Part shown: piece after piece, positions 18,515 through 28,286 of the stretch
Layout of the letters: every line of letters starts with the position of its first letter
Position numbering within the stretch: the stretch's first letter is position 1
Source of the DNA: Massiliimalia timonensis
GTDB taxonomy: Bacteria; Bacillota; Clostridia; Oscillospirales; Ruminococcaceae
DNA length: 64,000 bases
Direction of reading: 5' to 3'
Assembly (NCBI RefSeq): GCF_900186585.1
Contig: NZ_FYDD01000004.1
Coordinates: 992,001 to 1,056,000, forward strand
Notes under the pieces: generated by a model
The model's database searches: none
Told to the model about the DNA's origin: nothing
Seen by the model: the letters and a program-made list of their open reading frames with translations, nothing else
Made by a program: the position numbers and the translations under genes

Positions 18515-18543
18515 TAATATAGTTTAAGTGTACAACTATATTA
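18515..18543 (+). terminator. Hairpin between aldolase and binding-protein genes
   Basis: A perfect 10-bp stem (TAATATAGTT and complement) with a 9-nt loop. AT-rich and without a T-run, so a weak or processing hairpin. Confidence 0.4.
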
Positions 18544-18573
18544 ATAAATCAAAACATGAAAGGAAGAATCTTT

Positions 18574-19881
18574 ATGAAAAAACGTTCAGTTGTGTGTGCT
18601 CTTTTAGCAATGGTGTTAGCTGCAGGCAGTTTAGTAGGATGTGGCTCAAATAACAATTCTGACACATCTTCAAAATCTGCCACAGGCACAAGTGGAGCAC
18701 AGAAAGAAGTAAGTTGGGCGACTTGGGGAAATGAAGGAGAATTAGCGCGCTTTAATGCCTTGAATGAAGCTTTTATGAAAGAAAATCCAGATGTAAAGAT
18801 TAACTTTATCTCGATTCCAAGTAATGGATATATGGATAAAATTTTGTCTATGGTATCCAGTGGTACAGAACCAAATATTTATTATGTAGAGAGCGGCTAT
18901 CATAATCTGGCAGCAAGCGGAAAATTGGAAAATCTTGAACCTTTTATGGAAAATGATAAAAACGGTGTAACAAGAGATAACTTTTTCCCAAATGTCTTAC
19001 CTTGGTTTGAAGTAGATGGCACATTATATGCATTACCATGTGATACTGCGCCAATTACATTATATTATAATAAAGATATGTTAAGCTCTTTGGGGCTAGA
19101 AGATCCAAATGATTTAGATGCACAGGGAAAATGGGATATTAATGCGTTTGAAGAAATGGCCCAAAAAATCACTGAATCTGGAAAGGTAACATTATTATTG
19201 GATAACAGTGATCAATCTCAGATTGGATGGTTTGCTTCCAGTGGTGCAGAATATTTCAATGATGATGCTACTGAATGTACAATTTATAGCGACAAGGCAG
19301 TAGAAATTTATACTAAAGTACAAAATATGGTGAAAAATGGATTAATTCAGTGGAATGGATCAGGTAGTATGGATCCAAATGGTTTATTCATGGGTCAGCA
19401 GCTTGCATTTGTAGAAGCAGGGAGATGGTTGATGCCGTTGTTCAAAGACATTAAAGATTTTGAATATGATATTTGTCCTATGCCTTCTGGACTAGACGGA
19501 GGCCGTGAAACAGCGATTGCTTCCGTACCGGTAGTTATGTCTGCAAATACATCTGATAAAGAAACAGCATGGAGATTTTTCAGTTATTTTGAAAGTGAAG
19601 CAGGACAAACATTCCGTCTTCAGGATTACGGAAACTGTATTCCATCTATCAACCTACCGGGATTAGACGACACTGTATTTATGAATGAACCGGCTCCTGC
19701 TCATAAAGAATTATGGCAGAAATACCGTTCAGAGGGAAGAACAAAATATGTTGCATGTTCTATGTATCCAGAAACAGCACAACTTTTAAAGGATGCTAAT
19801 GATAAAATGTTTGCTAATTTTGAAGATGTAGATACTGTTTTGAAACAGTTACAACAGGATGCCAGCGCAGCAATGAAATAA
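18574..19881 (+). CDS. Extracellular sugar-binding lipoprotein, CUT1 family (cassette 2)
   Basis: A 435-residue solute-binding lipoprotein. The signal peptide ends in SLVGC with lipidated Cys23; a Ser/Asn/Thr linker follows, then EVSWATWGNEGELARFNALNEAF typical of the family. ATG 18574 is preceded by AAAGGAAG; the frame's earlier ATG at 18556 lies before that site. A hairpin separates it from the two permease genes. Ligand unknown, probably the substrate of the GH127-like enzyme at the end of the operon. Confidence 0.9.
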   Translation: MKKRSVVCALLAMVLAAGSLVGCGSNNNSDTSSKSATGTSGAQKEVSWATWGNEGELARFNALNEAFMKENPDVKINFISIPSNGYMDKILSMVSSGTEPNIYYVESGYHNLAASGKLENLEPFMENDKNGVTRDNFFPNVLPWFEVDGTLYALPCDTAPITLYYNKDMLSSLGLEDPNDLDAQGKWDINAFEEMAQKITESGKVTLLLDNSDQSQIGWFASSGAEYFNDDATECTIYSDKAVEIYTKVQNMVKNGLIQWNGSGSMDPNGLFMGQQLAFVEAGRWLMPLFKDIKDFEYDICPMPSGLDGGRETAIASVPVVMSANTSDKETAWRFFSYFESEAGQTFRLQDYGNCIPSINLPGLDDTVFMNEPAPAHKELWQKYRSEGRTKYVACSMYPETAQLLKDANDKMFANFEDVDTVLKQLQQDASAAMK

Positions 19882-19899
19882 TTCATGATGCAAAAGATG

Positions 19900-19935
19900 T
19901 GCAAAAGTTGGATTGTGAATGATCCAACTTTTGCA
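19900..19935 (+). terminator. Hairpin between binding protein and permease genes (cassette 2)
   Basis: A perfect 14-bp stem (TGCAAAAGTTGGAT and complement) with an 8-nt loop, in the same operon position as the hairpin at 8881. Confidence 0.65.
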
Positions 19936-19954
19936 ATATAGGAGATATAGATTT

Positions 19955-20830
19955 ATGAAAGGAAATAAAACAGAAAGCTTATACGGTTATCTATTTATAA
20001 CTCCTCAAATAGTTGGACTAACAATCTTTTCGATTATTCCAATTATTTCCGTTTTTTATTTAAGTTTTTGTCAATGGGATGCAGTTTCAGATCCTATTTT
20101 TGTGGGAGTACAGAACTATATAGAAGAGATCAAGGATCCTAACTTTTCAAAAGCAGCGTTAAATACCTTGCTATACTCACTGATTTACATTCCAGGCAAT
20201 ATTATCATTGCTTTATTGTTAGCAGTTGCTATCAAAAATATTAAAGGTAAAACAGCCTATCGTTTATGTTATTTCTTACCAGCTGTAACCGGATCGGTGG
20301 CAATGTCTATGATTTGGTTATGGATTTTGGAGCCAAACGCAGGAATTATGAATTATTTCTTGAGCATTTTTGGAATAGAGAAGTTAAATTTGTTAGGAAA
20401 TATGGCTACGGTTATTCCTACTATAGGATGTATTGCGGTATGGTATAATGTTGGGTACAATGTTGTTATCTATATTGCTGGTTTGGAAGGCATTCCAGGG
20501 GTATATTATGAAGCTGCAATGATTGATGGGGCGAATCCCGTAACTCGTTTCTTTAAAATAACATTGCCCATGATGTCTCCTACGATCTTTTTTACTACGA
20601 TTATGACCACAATCGCTAGCTTTAAAGTATTTGATCAAGTTTTTGTTATGACAAATGGGGGACCGTCAAAAGCAAGTTATATGTATGTTTTACATATTTA
20701 CGATTATGGTTTTAAGCAATTTAAAATGGGACAGAGTAGTACCGCTGCTGTTATCTTTTTTGTACTTTTGCTAATTCTAACAATTATTCAGAATATCATG
20801 TCCAAAAGGTGGGTGAACTATGAAACATAA
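19955..20830 (+). CDS. Carbohydrate ABC transporter permease, CUT1, first subunit (cassette 2)
   Basis: About 291 residues with six predicted membrane helices, starting with YLFITPQIVGLTIFSIIPI. The EAA loop reads EAAMIDGANPVTRFFKITLPMMSP. ATG 19955 follows ATAGGAGAT; the frame extends to 19919 but that part overlaps the hairpin. Its end overlaps the start of the next permease by 11 bases, so translation is coupled. Confidence 0.9.
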   Translation: MKGNKTESLYGYLFITPQIVGLTIFSIIPIISVFYLSFCQWDAVSDPIFVGVQNYIEEIKDPNFSKAALNTLLYSLIYIPGNIIIALLLAVAIKNIKGKTAYRLCYFLPAVTGSVAMSMIWLWILEPNAGIMNYFLSIFGIEKLNLLGNMATVIPTIGCIAVWYNVGYNVVIYIAGLEGIPGVYYEAAMIDGANPVTRFFKITLPMMSPTIFFTTIMTTIASFKVFDQVFVMTNGGPSKASYMYVLHIYDYGFKQFKMGQSSTAAVIFFVLLLILTIIQNIMSKRWVNYET

Positions 20831-21653
20831 ATCAAATATATTGGTCTCAGTCATAAAACACTTTGTTTTAATCTGTATAGCGGCCATTATGGTTTTTCCA
20901 TTTGTTTGGATGGTGTCTACTTCGTTAAAAGATACTTATGCAGTATATAGTTATCCTCCAAAATTTTTCTCTTGGCCTTTAGAATTTGCTAATTATCAAA
21001 GTGTATGGACTTCCTTACCGTTTGGAGCAGCTTTTTTGAACAGTTTAACAATCACTGTTTTAATAGTTTTTTTTCAGCTGTTTACTGCATCTATGGCAGC
21101 ATTCTCTTTTGCAAAATTAAAATTTAAGGGCAGAGAAACCTTATTCATTTTAATTTTGGCAACTATGATGATTCCGGAACAAGTAACTATGATTCCGTTA
21201 TTTAAAATGTTTACTGCTGCAAATTTAATTGATACACATTGGGCTCTGATTCTACCCGGGGCATTTTGTTATCCATTCGGAGTATTTATGTTAAGGCAAT
21301 TTATAAAAGGTTTGCCTGACGCATTAATGGAAGCTGCTAGAATTGATGGATGTAGTTATCCAAAAATTTATTATAAAATTATTTTACCATTGAGCAAATC
21401 ATCAATTATGGCACTATTGATTTTTTCATTTTTACAAAATTGGAATAGTTTTTTATATCCTTTACTATTTTTAAATACCCAGGAAAAATTTACTTTACCT
21501 TTGATGCTTAATATTTTTAAAGGATTATATTTTACAAATTGGCCTGTCTTAATGGCAGCAGCTGGTGTTGTAGTAATACCGGTAATTATTGTATATTTAA
21601 TTGCTCAAAAATATATTATAGAAGGAATTGCTATTACAGGAATGAAGGGGTAG
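20820..21653 (+). CDS. Carbohydrate ABC transporter permease, CUT1, second subunit (cassette 2)
   Basis: 277 residues of the MalG type. First helix around FVLICIAAIMVFPFVWMVSTSLK; EAA loop EAARIDGCSYPKIYYKIILPLSKS; C-terminal end YIIEGIAITGMKG, the usual ending of this subunit. Forms the membrane channel with the preceding gene product. No ATPase follows. Confidence 0.9.
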   Translation: MKHKSNILVSVIKHFVLICIAAIMVFPFVWMVSTSLKDTYAVYSYPPKFFSWPLEFANYQSVWTSLPFGAAFLNSLTITVLIVFFQLFTASMAAFSFAKLKFKGRETLFILILATMMIPEQVTMIPLFKMFTAANLIDTHWALILPGAFCYPFGVFMLRQFIKGLPDALMEAARIDGCSYPKIYYKIILPLSKSSIMALLIFSFLQNWNSFLYPLLFLNTQEKFTLPLMLNIFKGLYFTNWPVLMAAAGVVVIPVIIVYLIAQKYIIEGIAITGMKG

Positions 21654-21658
21654 TCAAT

Positions 21659-23350
21659 ATGGCACAAACAGTTAGAAGGCCCAAGTCCTTAAATTTTGCA
21701 AAATCCGCAGAAAAATGTTTACATCATATTATTCAGAATGTAGATCCTGATTATGACTATGTACCGTATGTTGGCGTTACTTTGGGAGAAAAACGCCCAC
21801 ATTTTGTTCATCATAGATTGGATTGGAGCGAAGTATTACCTTATGCAATTTATGGTGCAATTTTGGCCCGTGATTTATCAGGAAGTACAGAAGGAAAGAA
21901 AATCGAGCAGAAGCAAAGAGAACTATTACTGAGGCAAATATCGCCGCTGGACTCTTTGATTTATACAAGAAAATCACCTTGGAATAAATCATATCCAATG
22001 TGTTTATGGGAACAGTCCAGAGCATTACACGCTTTATTATATTGGTATATGGATTCGGGCGATGAACGTTTGATGAACATTATGTCTAATATGGTGAATA
22101 CATTGTTCAAAATGTCTATACAAACTGGTTGTATGCGTTCATTTTCTCCTGATATCATCAATCATATTGGAATGGGTGCTATTGCACTTGGAGAATTAAT
22201 TGATCCTTTAATAAAGTACTATGAACTTTCGGGCGATTCGAAAGCATATCAACTAGGATTAGGTTTGGCTTATTATTGTACTGACTCCAAAACAGGATTT
22301 TTTGGTGATGATGGCAATATTCTTGACAATCAACTATATCGCTCTGCAATTTCTGTTTTAAGTGGAGTGTTGCGTGCAGGTAGATTGGCGAATGATCAAG
22401 ACTTGATTACCCGAGGTAAACAAATTCACGATACATTATCTTCATATGTTACACGGTATGGAGCTACTCCTTGCACTGAACCTGCTTGCAGTAATATGGA
22501 ATTGATTTATAGTGCCATTCATTTGGCGGAACTTGGGGATTTGGAATATTATGATCAAATAGATCGATATATCCGTAATCAAACAAGTGAAGCTCAATTT
22601 TTAGATGAATCTGAATGGGACTTTAATCTGGCTAGAAACGGAAGGATACTGGGAAAAGATTTTCAATGGGTATTTGGAGAATATCCTGATCAACTAGAAA
22701 CACTACCGTATGACTATTATGGTGATGATGTCATATCAAAAAGTATTGGCGGATTTTTGTGGACAGACTTTTCTGAACATCGATTTGTTCCAGCTTCCTT
22801 GATGTTATGTTGTTCAGGACATGCCATGCGAAGCTATCATTTGGTTGTAGAAAAAATGGTTCAACCTACTATTCAAGGATTTGATATTAATTTTCATTAT
22901 TCCTATGAAAATAATTTAGTTGAGTTAATTAGTTATGAACCCTATATTGGTAAGTTTGTCATTATTCCCAAACAATCTTGCCATAAAATTCGTATCAGAA
23001 TTCCTGATTATTGGCGAAAAAGTGAAATAACAGTAAATGGTGAAAATATAACAGATAAAATCAGTAATGGATATTATATAATTCAAAATGCTGATCCCAA
23101 TAAAGAGTATGTTTTTAAATATTTATTGGATTGTTATGAAACACAAGAATCAGTTTATGTTATAAAAGATTCAGTTATTAATTATATAAAACAGGTGAGA
23201 GTACAATGGAAAGGGAATACAGTTGTAAATTTACTAGATAATCAATCTCAGAATCCTAAACGTATTTATAAAAGATCACATCTAATAGACTCTAAAGTTG
23301 AATATGAGGATATGATACCTCATGTTAGTTCAAAACATATTTATTGGTAG
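21659..23350 (+). CDS. Putative six-hairpin glycosidase, GH127/DUF1680-like
   Basis: 563 residues from the ATG at 21659, preceded by AAGGGG; the longer open frame to 21539 overlaps the permease and is rejected. The alpha/alpha barrel region includes CLWEQSRALHALLYWYMDSGD. The block ASLMLCCSGHAMRSYHLV resembles the paired-Cys active-site segment of GH127 beta-L-arabinofuranosidases, and IRIPDYWRKSEITVNGENI matches their beta-sandwich end. No signal peptide, so it would cleave an imported glycoside in the cytoplasm. Family assignment is moderate; another six-hairpin family is possible. Confidence 0.6.
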   Translation: MAQTVRRPKSLNFAKSAEKCLHHIIQNVDPDYDYVPYVGVTLGEKRPHFVHHRLDWSEVLPYAIYGAILARDLSGSTEGKKIEQKQRELLLRQISPLDSLIYTRKSPWNKSYPMCLWEQSRALHALLYWYMDSGDERLMNIMSNMVNTLFKMSIQTGCMRSFSPDIINHIGMGAIALGELIDPLIKYYELSGDSKAYQLGLGLAYYCTDSKTGFFGDDGNILDNQLYRSAISVLSGVLRAGRLANDQDLITRGKQIHDTLSSYVTRYGATPCTEPACSNMELIYSAIHLAELGDLEYYDQIDRYIRNQTSEAQFLDESEWDFNLARNGRILGKDFQWVFGEYPDQLETLPYDYYGDDVISKSIGGFLWTDFSEHRFVPASLMLCCSGHAMRSYHLVVEKMVQPTIQGFDINFHYSYENNLVELISYEPYIGKFVIIPKQSCHKIRIRIPDYWRKSEITVNGENITDKISNGYYIIQNADPNKEYVFKYLLDCYETQESVYVIKDSVINYIKQVRVQWKGNTVVNLLDNQSQNPKRIYKRSHLIDSKVEYEDMIPHVSSKHIYW

Positions 23351-23509
23351 GCTACGTAGGTCAAAAGGTAGCCAGAACATAAATAGTAATTTTATCGCCT
23401 GAAAAATTAGGGATAAACTGCTACTTCCTTTTCGTTTTATTTGATTTTGCCTCCATACCTCCGTGATAAATTAATTTTTGAAAAATTACCACAAAATCTG
23501 AAAAAACCT

Positions 23510-23885
23510 AAATGAATATTTAAAAGGAGTGACATCTATTTTGTCACTCCTTACTTTATGTTATCATTATTCAATAAAATTGATCTCACATTTCGTACAA
23601 AAAAGAAACCCCACGGTGTGCAAATTGCTCACCGTGGGGTGTGACTAGGAACTGAAAAAGATGCATACCATAGTCGCGAGCATCTTGATTGATTTAAAAG
23701 AAAAAGAGTCCGAACGCGAATTGCGTCCAGACTCAGTTTGGACTAGGGTGACGGAATTGTTACCCCTACTTCTAGAAAATAAATGAGAATTGAGGGTTCA
23801 GATTTGGTCACTTTTTTATTTTTTACATTGCGATTTTCGACCTTTTATTTTTTATGTTTCATTTTTTGAGTTCTAAATCTTGACT
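23510..23885. repeat. Dispersed intergenic repeat, copy B (full left part, internally deleted right part)
   Basis: The left part holds a hairpin from AAGGAGTGAC and its complement (23524-23552), then a second hairpin CCCCACGGTG/CACCGTGGGG (23609-23639), then GAGTC/GACTC with inner ACGC/GCGT (23706-23734), then AGGGTGACGGAATTGTTACC. The right part goes from GAGAATTGAGGGTTCAGATT to TTTTTTGAGTTCTAAATCTT. It lacks the ~100-bp middle present in copies A2 and C, as if lost by recombination between the similar blocks ATGTCTCATTTTT and ATGTTTCATTTTTT. Confidence 0.7.
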
Positions 23886-24610
23886 TGGAACCAGATCTTT
23901 GACTTCTTATATCTCATTTTTTTACTTTTCATCCAGTTTTATACTTATTTTCCAAATAAAAAATATTTAAAACTTATAGAATGTTATGAGCTTTGTTTAG
24001 AACAAGATATGCCGAAAGCCGCCTTGGATCTCGGTAAGCTTTATGATGCCGGAAAGGTTGTGGAGCAAAACTATCAAAAAGCGTATGAACTTTATCAAAT
24101 AGCGGCTGACGCAGATCTAATTTCTGCAATCCGCAACTGTGGGTATGGTTTCTATTACGGACAACATCAGGATATTGACTACAAGAAGGAATATCAATAT
24201 TTTTCTCTCGGTGCATTACTTCATGATGATGCAAATTGCTTGTACAAATTGGGTGATATGTATCTGAATGGTTACGGCGATCAAAATGAAGATTATGCTT
24301 TTATGCTCTATCAGAGAGCCTTGGGTTGCTGTCAAAAAAATGATAGGGATTCCGTTTGCATTGCTTATGCACAATTCCGGGTTGGAAAATGATATCTTGA
24401 TGGGATCGGTACATACAAAAATACGGAAAAAGCACACGAACTGCTATCTCTTGCACTTGTTTCTATAAGAGAAGGAAAAAGGATCATTTTGTAATTAAGC
24501 TCATTCAGTCTGCAAAAGAATTATTGGTACAAGCGCAAACTGATCTTGATAAGGAAACATCGGATTACCAAAGAAAATGGGATTGTGAACTTGATGATCC
24601 AAAATTTTAA
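23880..24610 (+). pseudogene. Decayed Sel1-repeat (TPR-like) protein gene
   Basis: The frame contains Sel1-type helical repeats: AALDLGKLYDAGKVVEQNYQ, AIRNCGYGFYYGQHQDIDYK and CLYKLGDMYLNGYGDQNEDY. A TGA at 24390-24392 interrupts a further repeat, because the same frame continues YLDGIGTYKNTEKAHELLSLAL. A frameshift near 24475-24485 then leads into VIKLIQSAKELLVQAQTDLD and a final stop at about 24610. The 5' end merges into repeat copy B with no convincing start, so the gene is truncated as well. Sel1 proteins are protein-interaction scaffolds; the function of this one is unknown and it is probably dead. Confidence 0.7.
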
Positions 24611-24627
24611 GAATTATACATATATCA

Positions 24628-24677
24628 ACAAAAATCTTCCGGAGTCTTTTTATGAAAAGACTCCGGAAGATTTTTGT
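24628..24677 (+). terminator. Strong terminator after the Sel1 pseudogene
   Basis: A perfect 23-bp stem (24628-24650 and 24655-24677) with a TATG loop, ending in TTTTTGT. Its survival supports a once-expressed gene upstream. Confidence 0.85.
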
Positions 24678-24681
24678 GTCG

Positions 24682-24835
24682 TGCAACTTCACATGAATAC
24701 TGAAAAAATGGAGTGACATCTATTTTGTTATTCTTTCCTGTAACTAGGAATTAAAAAATGTATACCATAGTTGCGAACACCTTGATTGAAAAGAAAAAGA
24801 GCCCGAACGCGAATCGCGTCCAGGTTCAGCCTGGT
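24682..24835. repeat. Dispersed intergenic repeat, copy D (deleted form)
   Basis: Begins ATGAATACTGAAAAAATGGA then GTGACATCTATTTTGTTATT as in copies B and C, then jumps to CTAGGAATTAAAAAATGTAT and the hairpin GAGCC/GGTTC with inner ACGCG/CGCGT (24799-24827). The outer stem differs from copy B (GAGTC/GACTC) but still pairs. Confidence 0.65.
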
Positions 24836-24837
24836 GT

Positions 24838-24871
24838 AAAGCGTGAACAAAAAAGGAGCCACGCTTTTTTT
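24838..24871 (+). terminator. Intrinsic terminator
   Basis: Stem AAAGCGTG/CACGCTTT with an A/G-rich loop and a run of seven T. Confidence 0.7.
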
Positions 24872-25053
24872 GCTGTTGGACATGAACCAATACAGCTTTA
24901 TTTATCCTTTAATATCTTGGATTCTTAACCCTTTATGAAATATGCAATATACATTCTAAAACTCCCAATACTTCCGCAGAAGCCTTTTATCATAATGAAA
25001 AGGAATGAAACCTCATCAAACAATTTAGTTTTAGTTCAAATTACAACTGGTGT

Positions 25054-25932
25054 TCAATTTTTATACAAAATTCGATACTGTCGTGCGGTCATATGATTCA
25101 TTTTCAAAAATTCTTTACAGAAATAGGATATATTTTCAAAGCCTACATCTAATGCAATTTCTGTTATTGGTTTTGTAGTTTCCAATAGCTGATTTTGTGC
25201 CATTATAATGCGATATTGATTGATATAATCAATACAAGAGCATTGAGTAGCTTGTTTAAATATTTTTGAAAAATAAGATTCACTGTAACTAGTGAGTAGA
25301 GCTAAATCTTTAATATATATTTTTTTCATATAATTTGCTTGAATATATTCTAATGCCAATTTGATTTTTTCGATGGAAATATTAGCAGCTAAGGTGATTT
25401 TCTCTTTTGGGGAAACTAGAATAATTTTATAAAGTAATTCAAACAGTAATGATTTAATCCTTAACGAAAACGCCTTGTCTTGCTTAGTCATACTATCAGA
25501 AATTTTTTTTATTATTTCCGCAATTTCAGTCGCTTCTTCAGTATCTGCTAAAATATGATTTGTAATTGGCAACTGACATTCTTGAAGGGGTAAGATATAT
25601 TGGTTATTACAAATATCTTTGGAAGACGTTGCTAAAATAGAAGTATTAAAAAGAATCGTAGTATTCTGGCTATCATGTCCAAAGATCGAATTTCCAGAGT
25701 GTAAAGAACGAGGAGGGATAATTAAAATATCACCTTGCTTAACATGGTATTTTACAGCATCAATTGAATAGAGCCCTTCTCCTTTTTGAACAAGGCTAAT
25801 TTCCATTTCTTCATGCCAATGTGCTGTAAGTTGGGTACAATGGATATCCAGAGTAGGATGGTAAACTACAATTGGAAGCAACGGGCTTCCATGTTGAATA
25901 CCTTCTTTTAGACTACTGCTTAATAAATGCAC
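25054..25932 (-). CDS. AraC family transcriptional regulator with N-terminal cupin
   Basis: 292 residues. The N-terminal cupin sugar-sensing domain shows HWHEEMEISLVQKGEGLYSI and GDILIIPPRSLHSG (residues ~35-90). The C-terminal ~100 residues carry two HTH motifs: KIYIKDLALLTSYSESYFSKIFKQA and ITEIALDVGFENISYFCKEF. It is divergent from the binding-protein gene at 26090 and almost certainly activates cassette 3 on sugar binding. The intervening ~155 bp is AT-rich; no clear direct-repeat operator was recognised. Confidence 0.9.
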   Translation of the reverse strand: MHLLSSSLKEGIQHGSPLLPIVVYHPTLDIHCTQLTAHWHEEMEISLVQKGEGLYSIDAVKYHVKQGDILIIPPRSLHSGNSIFGHDSQNTTILFNTSILATSSKDICNNQYILPLQECQLPITNHILADTEEATEIAEIIKKISDSMTKQDKAFSLRIKSLLFELLYKIILVSPKEKITLAANISIEKIKLALEYIQANYMKKIYIKDLALLTSYSESYFSKIFKQATQCSCIDYINQYRIIMAQNQLLETTKPITEIALDVGFENISYFCKEFLKMNHMTARQYRILYKN

Positions 25933-26089
25933 CGAATCACCCTTTAACTCTCAAATGATAGAATAGTGTTAATAAAACATAAAATAATATAAGATAAATT
26001 TAAATAAGAATAATATTATAATACTATAACAAGGATATCTTTGTAAAGATCGAACATTCATTTAGTGTGAAAGAACTTGGAGGAGAAAA

Positions 26090-27352
26090 ATGAAAAGATA
26101 CTTTAATATTTTGTTATCTGTTTTGATTGTGTCTTCAACAGTTATAATGACTACAGCTTGTAGTTCAGATGCAAAGGATGGCGGATCAGTCAATGCTGGC
26201 AACAAAACTACTATTGAATTTCTTAACCAAAAAAGAGAAAGTATTGATGTATTAACAAAAATAGTAGATCAGTACAATAAGTCCCAAGATAAAGTGATAG
26301 TGAAATTAAATAGTCCAGCAGAAGCAACAACGGTCATCTCTTCCCGGGCGGCTTCAGGTGATTTGCCAGAAGTATTTACAGATTGGCCAATGCAAGCAAA
26401 TTACGGACAATATGTTGATAGTGGCTTATTGGAAGATTTGACAAATGAACCATATATGGATACTGTCAACGAAACTGCACTGGAAATCAGCACTAGACCC
26501 GACGGGAAAATTTATACTGCGCCATTAGCATTAAACACTTATGGAATATTTTATTCTGTAGAAGACTTTGAAGAGCTGAATATTACAATTCCAACCACTT
26601 ATGATGAATTGATTTTGGTATGTGAAAAGCTACAGGCAGCAGGGAAAACCCCATTTATGTTTCCTGATAAAGATTCTTGGACGGTAGAGCAGGAATTCAT
26701 GTTTAATACTGGCGTTTGGGATAAGAATTTTCTGGATACCTATCGGGGATGCAAAGAGGGATATATCACTTTGATTGAAGATGATGGAATTCAGCAGACA
26801 GCCTCCAGAATGCTGGATCTACGCAATCGCTTTGGACAAAAAGATTCTTTGGGAACCAGTTATGATGATGCAATTAGCAATTTTGCCACAGGAAAAAGCA
26901 GCATGTTTATGCAAGGCATCTGGGCGTTAGATCCAATTAAACAAGCAAACCCTGAATTTGAATTCAATGTATTTGCGGTGCCTGGAAACACTGCTGATGA
27001 AACCAGAGTGGAAATCGGCGTCGATTTGGCCTTTGATGTATCAAAAGATTCCAAAAATAAAGAAGCGGCTTTAGAATTTGTAAGGTACATGATGACACCT
27101 GAAACAGCCAAGTTGTATTCTGAAACAATCCAGGTTCCAACAGCAATAGAAGGAGGGAATGCAGAGTTAACCGCAATCGCACCTCTTGTTAAATATGTGG
27201 AGGAAGGGAAATCTTTTCCACAGCTTATGGGATTACACACTACAGATATTGCTACAAATGAGCCGGCAGTATGCCAGCAGTTAATTGTATCCCAAGACAT
27301 TGATGAATTCAAAACATCAATGAATGACTTATGGGCCAATACGGAAAAATAA
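26090..27352 (+). CDS. Extracellular sugar-binding lipoprotein, CUT1 family (cassette 3)
   Basis: 420 residues. Lipoprotein signal peptide with Cys24 (IMTTACSSDAKDGG). The mature N-terminus TTIEFLNQKRESIDVLTKIVDQYN is of the family 1 solute-binding type. AGGAGG-like sequence (TTGGAGGAGAAAA) precedes the ATG directly. It is the first gene of the operon divergent from the AraC gene and delivers substrate to the two downstream permeases. Confidence 0.9.
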   Translation: MKRYFNILLSVLIVSSTVIMTTACSSDAKDGGSVNAGNKTTIEFLNQKRESIDVLTKIVDQYNKSQDKVIVKLNSPAEATTVISSRAASGDLPEVFTDWPMQANYGQYVDSGLLEDLTNEPYMDTVNETALEISTRPDGKIYTAPLALNTYGIFYSVEDFEELNITIPTTYDELILVCEKLQAAGKTPFMFPDKDSWTVEQEFMFNTGVWDKNFLDTYRGCKEGYITLIEDDGIQQTASRMLDLRNRFGQKDSLGTSYDDAISNFATGKSSMFMQGIWALDPIKQANPEFEFNVFAVPGNTADETRVEIGVDLAFDVSKDSKNKEAALEFVRYMMTPETAKLYSETIQVPTAIEGGNAELTAIAPLVKYVEEGKSFPQLMGLHTTDIATNEPAVCQQLIVSQDIDEFKTSMNDLWANTEK

Positions 27353-27377
27353 AAAGAGCCCTTAGAGGCTCTTTTTT
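27351..27377 (+). terminator. Hairpin with T-run between binding protein and permease (cassette 3)
   Basis: AAAAAGAGCC and GGCTCTTTTTT form a 10-bp stem with a 6-nt loop right at the stop codon. This looks like a partial intrinsic terminator that would lower permease expression relative to the binding protein. Confidence 0.75.
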
Positions 27378-27401
27378 GAATTCTTAAGGAGGTATTTCGT
27401 A

Positions 27402-28286
27402 ATGCGAACCCCAAAATCCCCTAATAAAAAAATGCCATTTTATATTATGAGTTTGCCGTCATTGATCATGTATAGTTTCTTTTTTGGAATACCTGTCATA
27501 TCCGGGATTTATTACAGTTTAACTGATTGGGACGGCATGTCTAAGGAGTTTAACTTTATAGGTTTTAAAAACTATCTCCATAGTTTCCAAGATGACAGAT
27601 TTTGGAATTCTTTTCTGTTCACATTTAAGTACACAATCGTACTAGTAATCTCCGTCATTGTTATTTCCTTGATAATAGCGCTCTTATTAAATACGAATAT
27701 TAAAGGGAAAGGGTTCTTTCGATCTATTTATTTTTTCCCTGCCGTACTAAGTTTAATTACTGTTGGTTTAATATTTAATCAGATTTTTTATCGAGTTGTA
27801 CCTCAGTTGGGAGAACTGCTCGGAATAGAAAGTTTGCAAAGTAATATATTAGGAAATTCAGAATTGGCAATTTGGGGGATTTTGATTACAAATATATGGC
27901 AGGGTGTTGCTATGCCTGCAATTATTTTTTTGGCAGGACTGCAAAGTGTTCCCAAAGATTTATATGAAGCTGCAACAATTGATGGTGCAAATATGATTCA
28001 GAAGTTTCAATATATTACCATTCCGTTTTTGATTCCCATGCTAAGCATAAACCTGGTTTTAGTGGTTAAATCCGGATTGACAGTGTTTGATTATATTGTT
28101 GCGATGACAGAAGGTGGACCAGGAAGATCAACAGAATCGATCGCTTATATTATATATCAACAAGGCTTTCGACAATATCAGTTTTCATACGGGGTAGCTC
28201 AATCAATTATTTTACTTATTGTGATTGTAATGATATCAGTTATCCAAACGAAACTTTTAAGTAGGAAAGAGGTAGGGCAGCAGTGA
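27402..28286 (+). CDS. Carbohydrate ABC transporter permease, CUT1, first subunit (cassette 3)
   Basis: 294 residues. First helix IMSLPSLIMYSFFFGIPVISGIYY; TDWDGMSKEFNFIGFKNYL loop; EAA motif EAATIDGANMIQKFQYITIP. Preceded by AAGGAGG. Overlaps the next permease by 4 bases. Confidence 0.9.
   Translation: MRTPKSPNKKMPFYIMSLPSLIMYSFFFGIPVISGIYYSLTDWDGMSKEFNFIGFKNYLHSFQDDRFWNSFLFTFKYTIVLVISVIVISLIIALLLNTNIKGKGFFRSIYFFPAVLSLITVGLIFNQIFYRVVPQLGELLGIESLQSNILGNSELAIWGILITNIWQGVAMPAIIFLAGLQSVPKDLYEAATIDGANMIQKFQYITIPFLIPMLSINLVLVVKSGLTVFDYIVAMTEGGPGRSTESIAYIIYQQGFRQYQFSYGVAQSIILLIVIVMISVIQTKLLSRKEVGQQ

Noticed and set aside
21539-21658. Extended start of the GH127-like gene
   Set aside because: Overlaps the permease gene in another frame; the ATG at 21659 has its own ribosome site.
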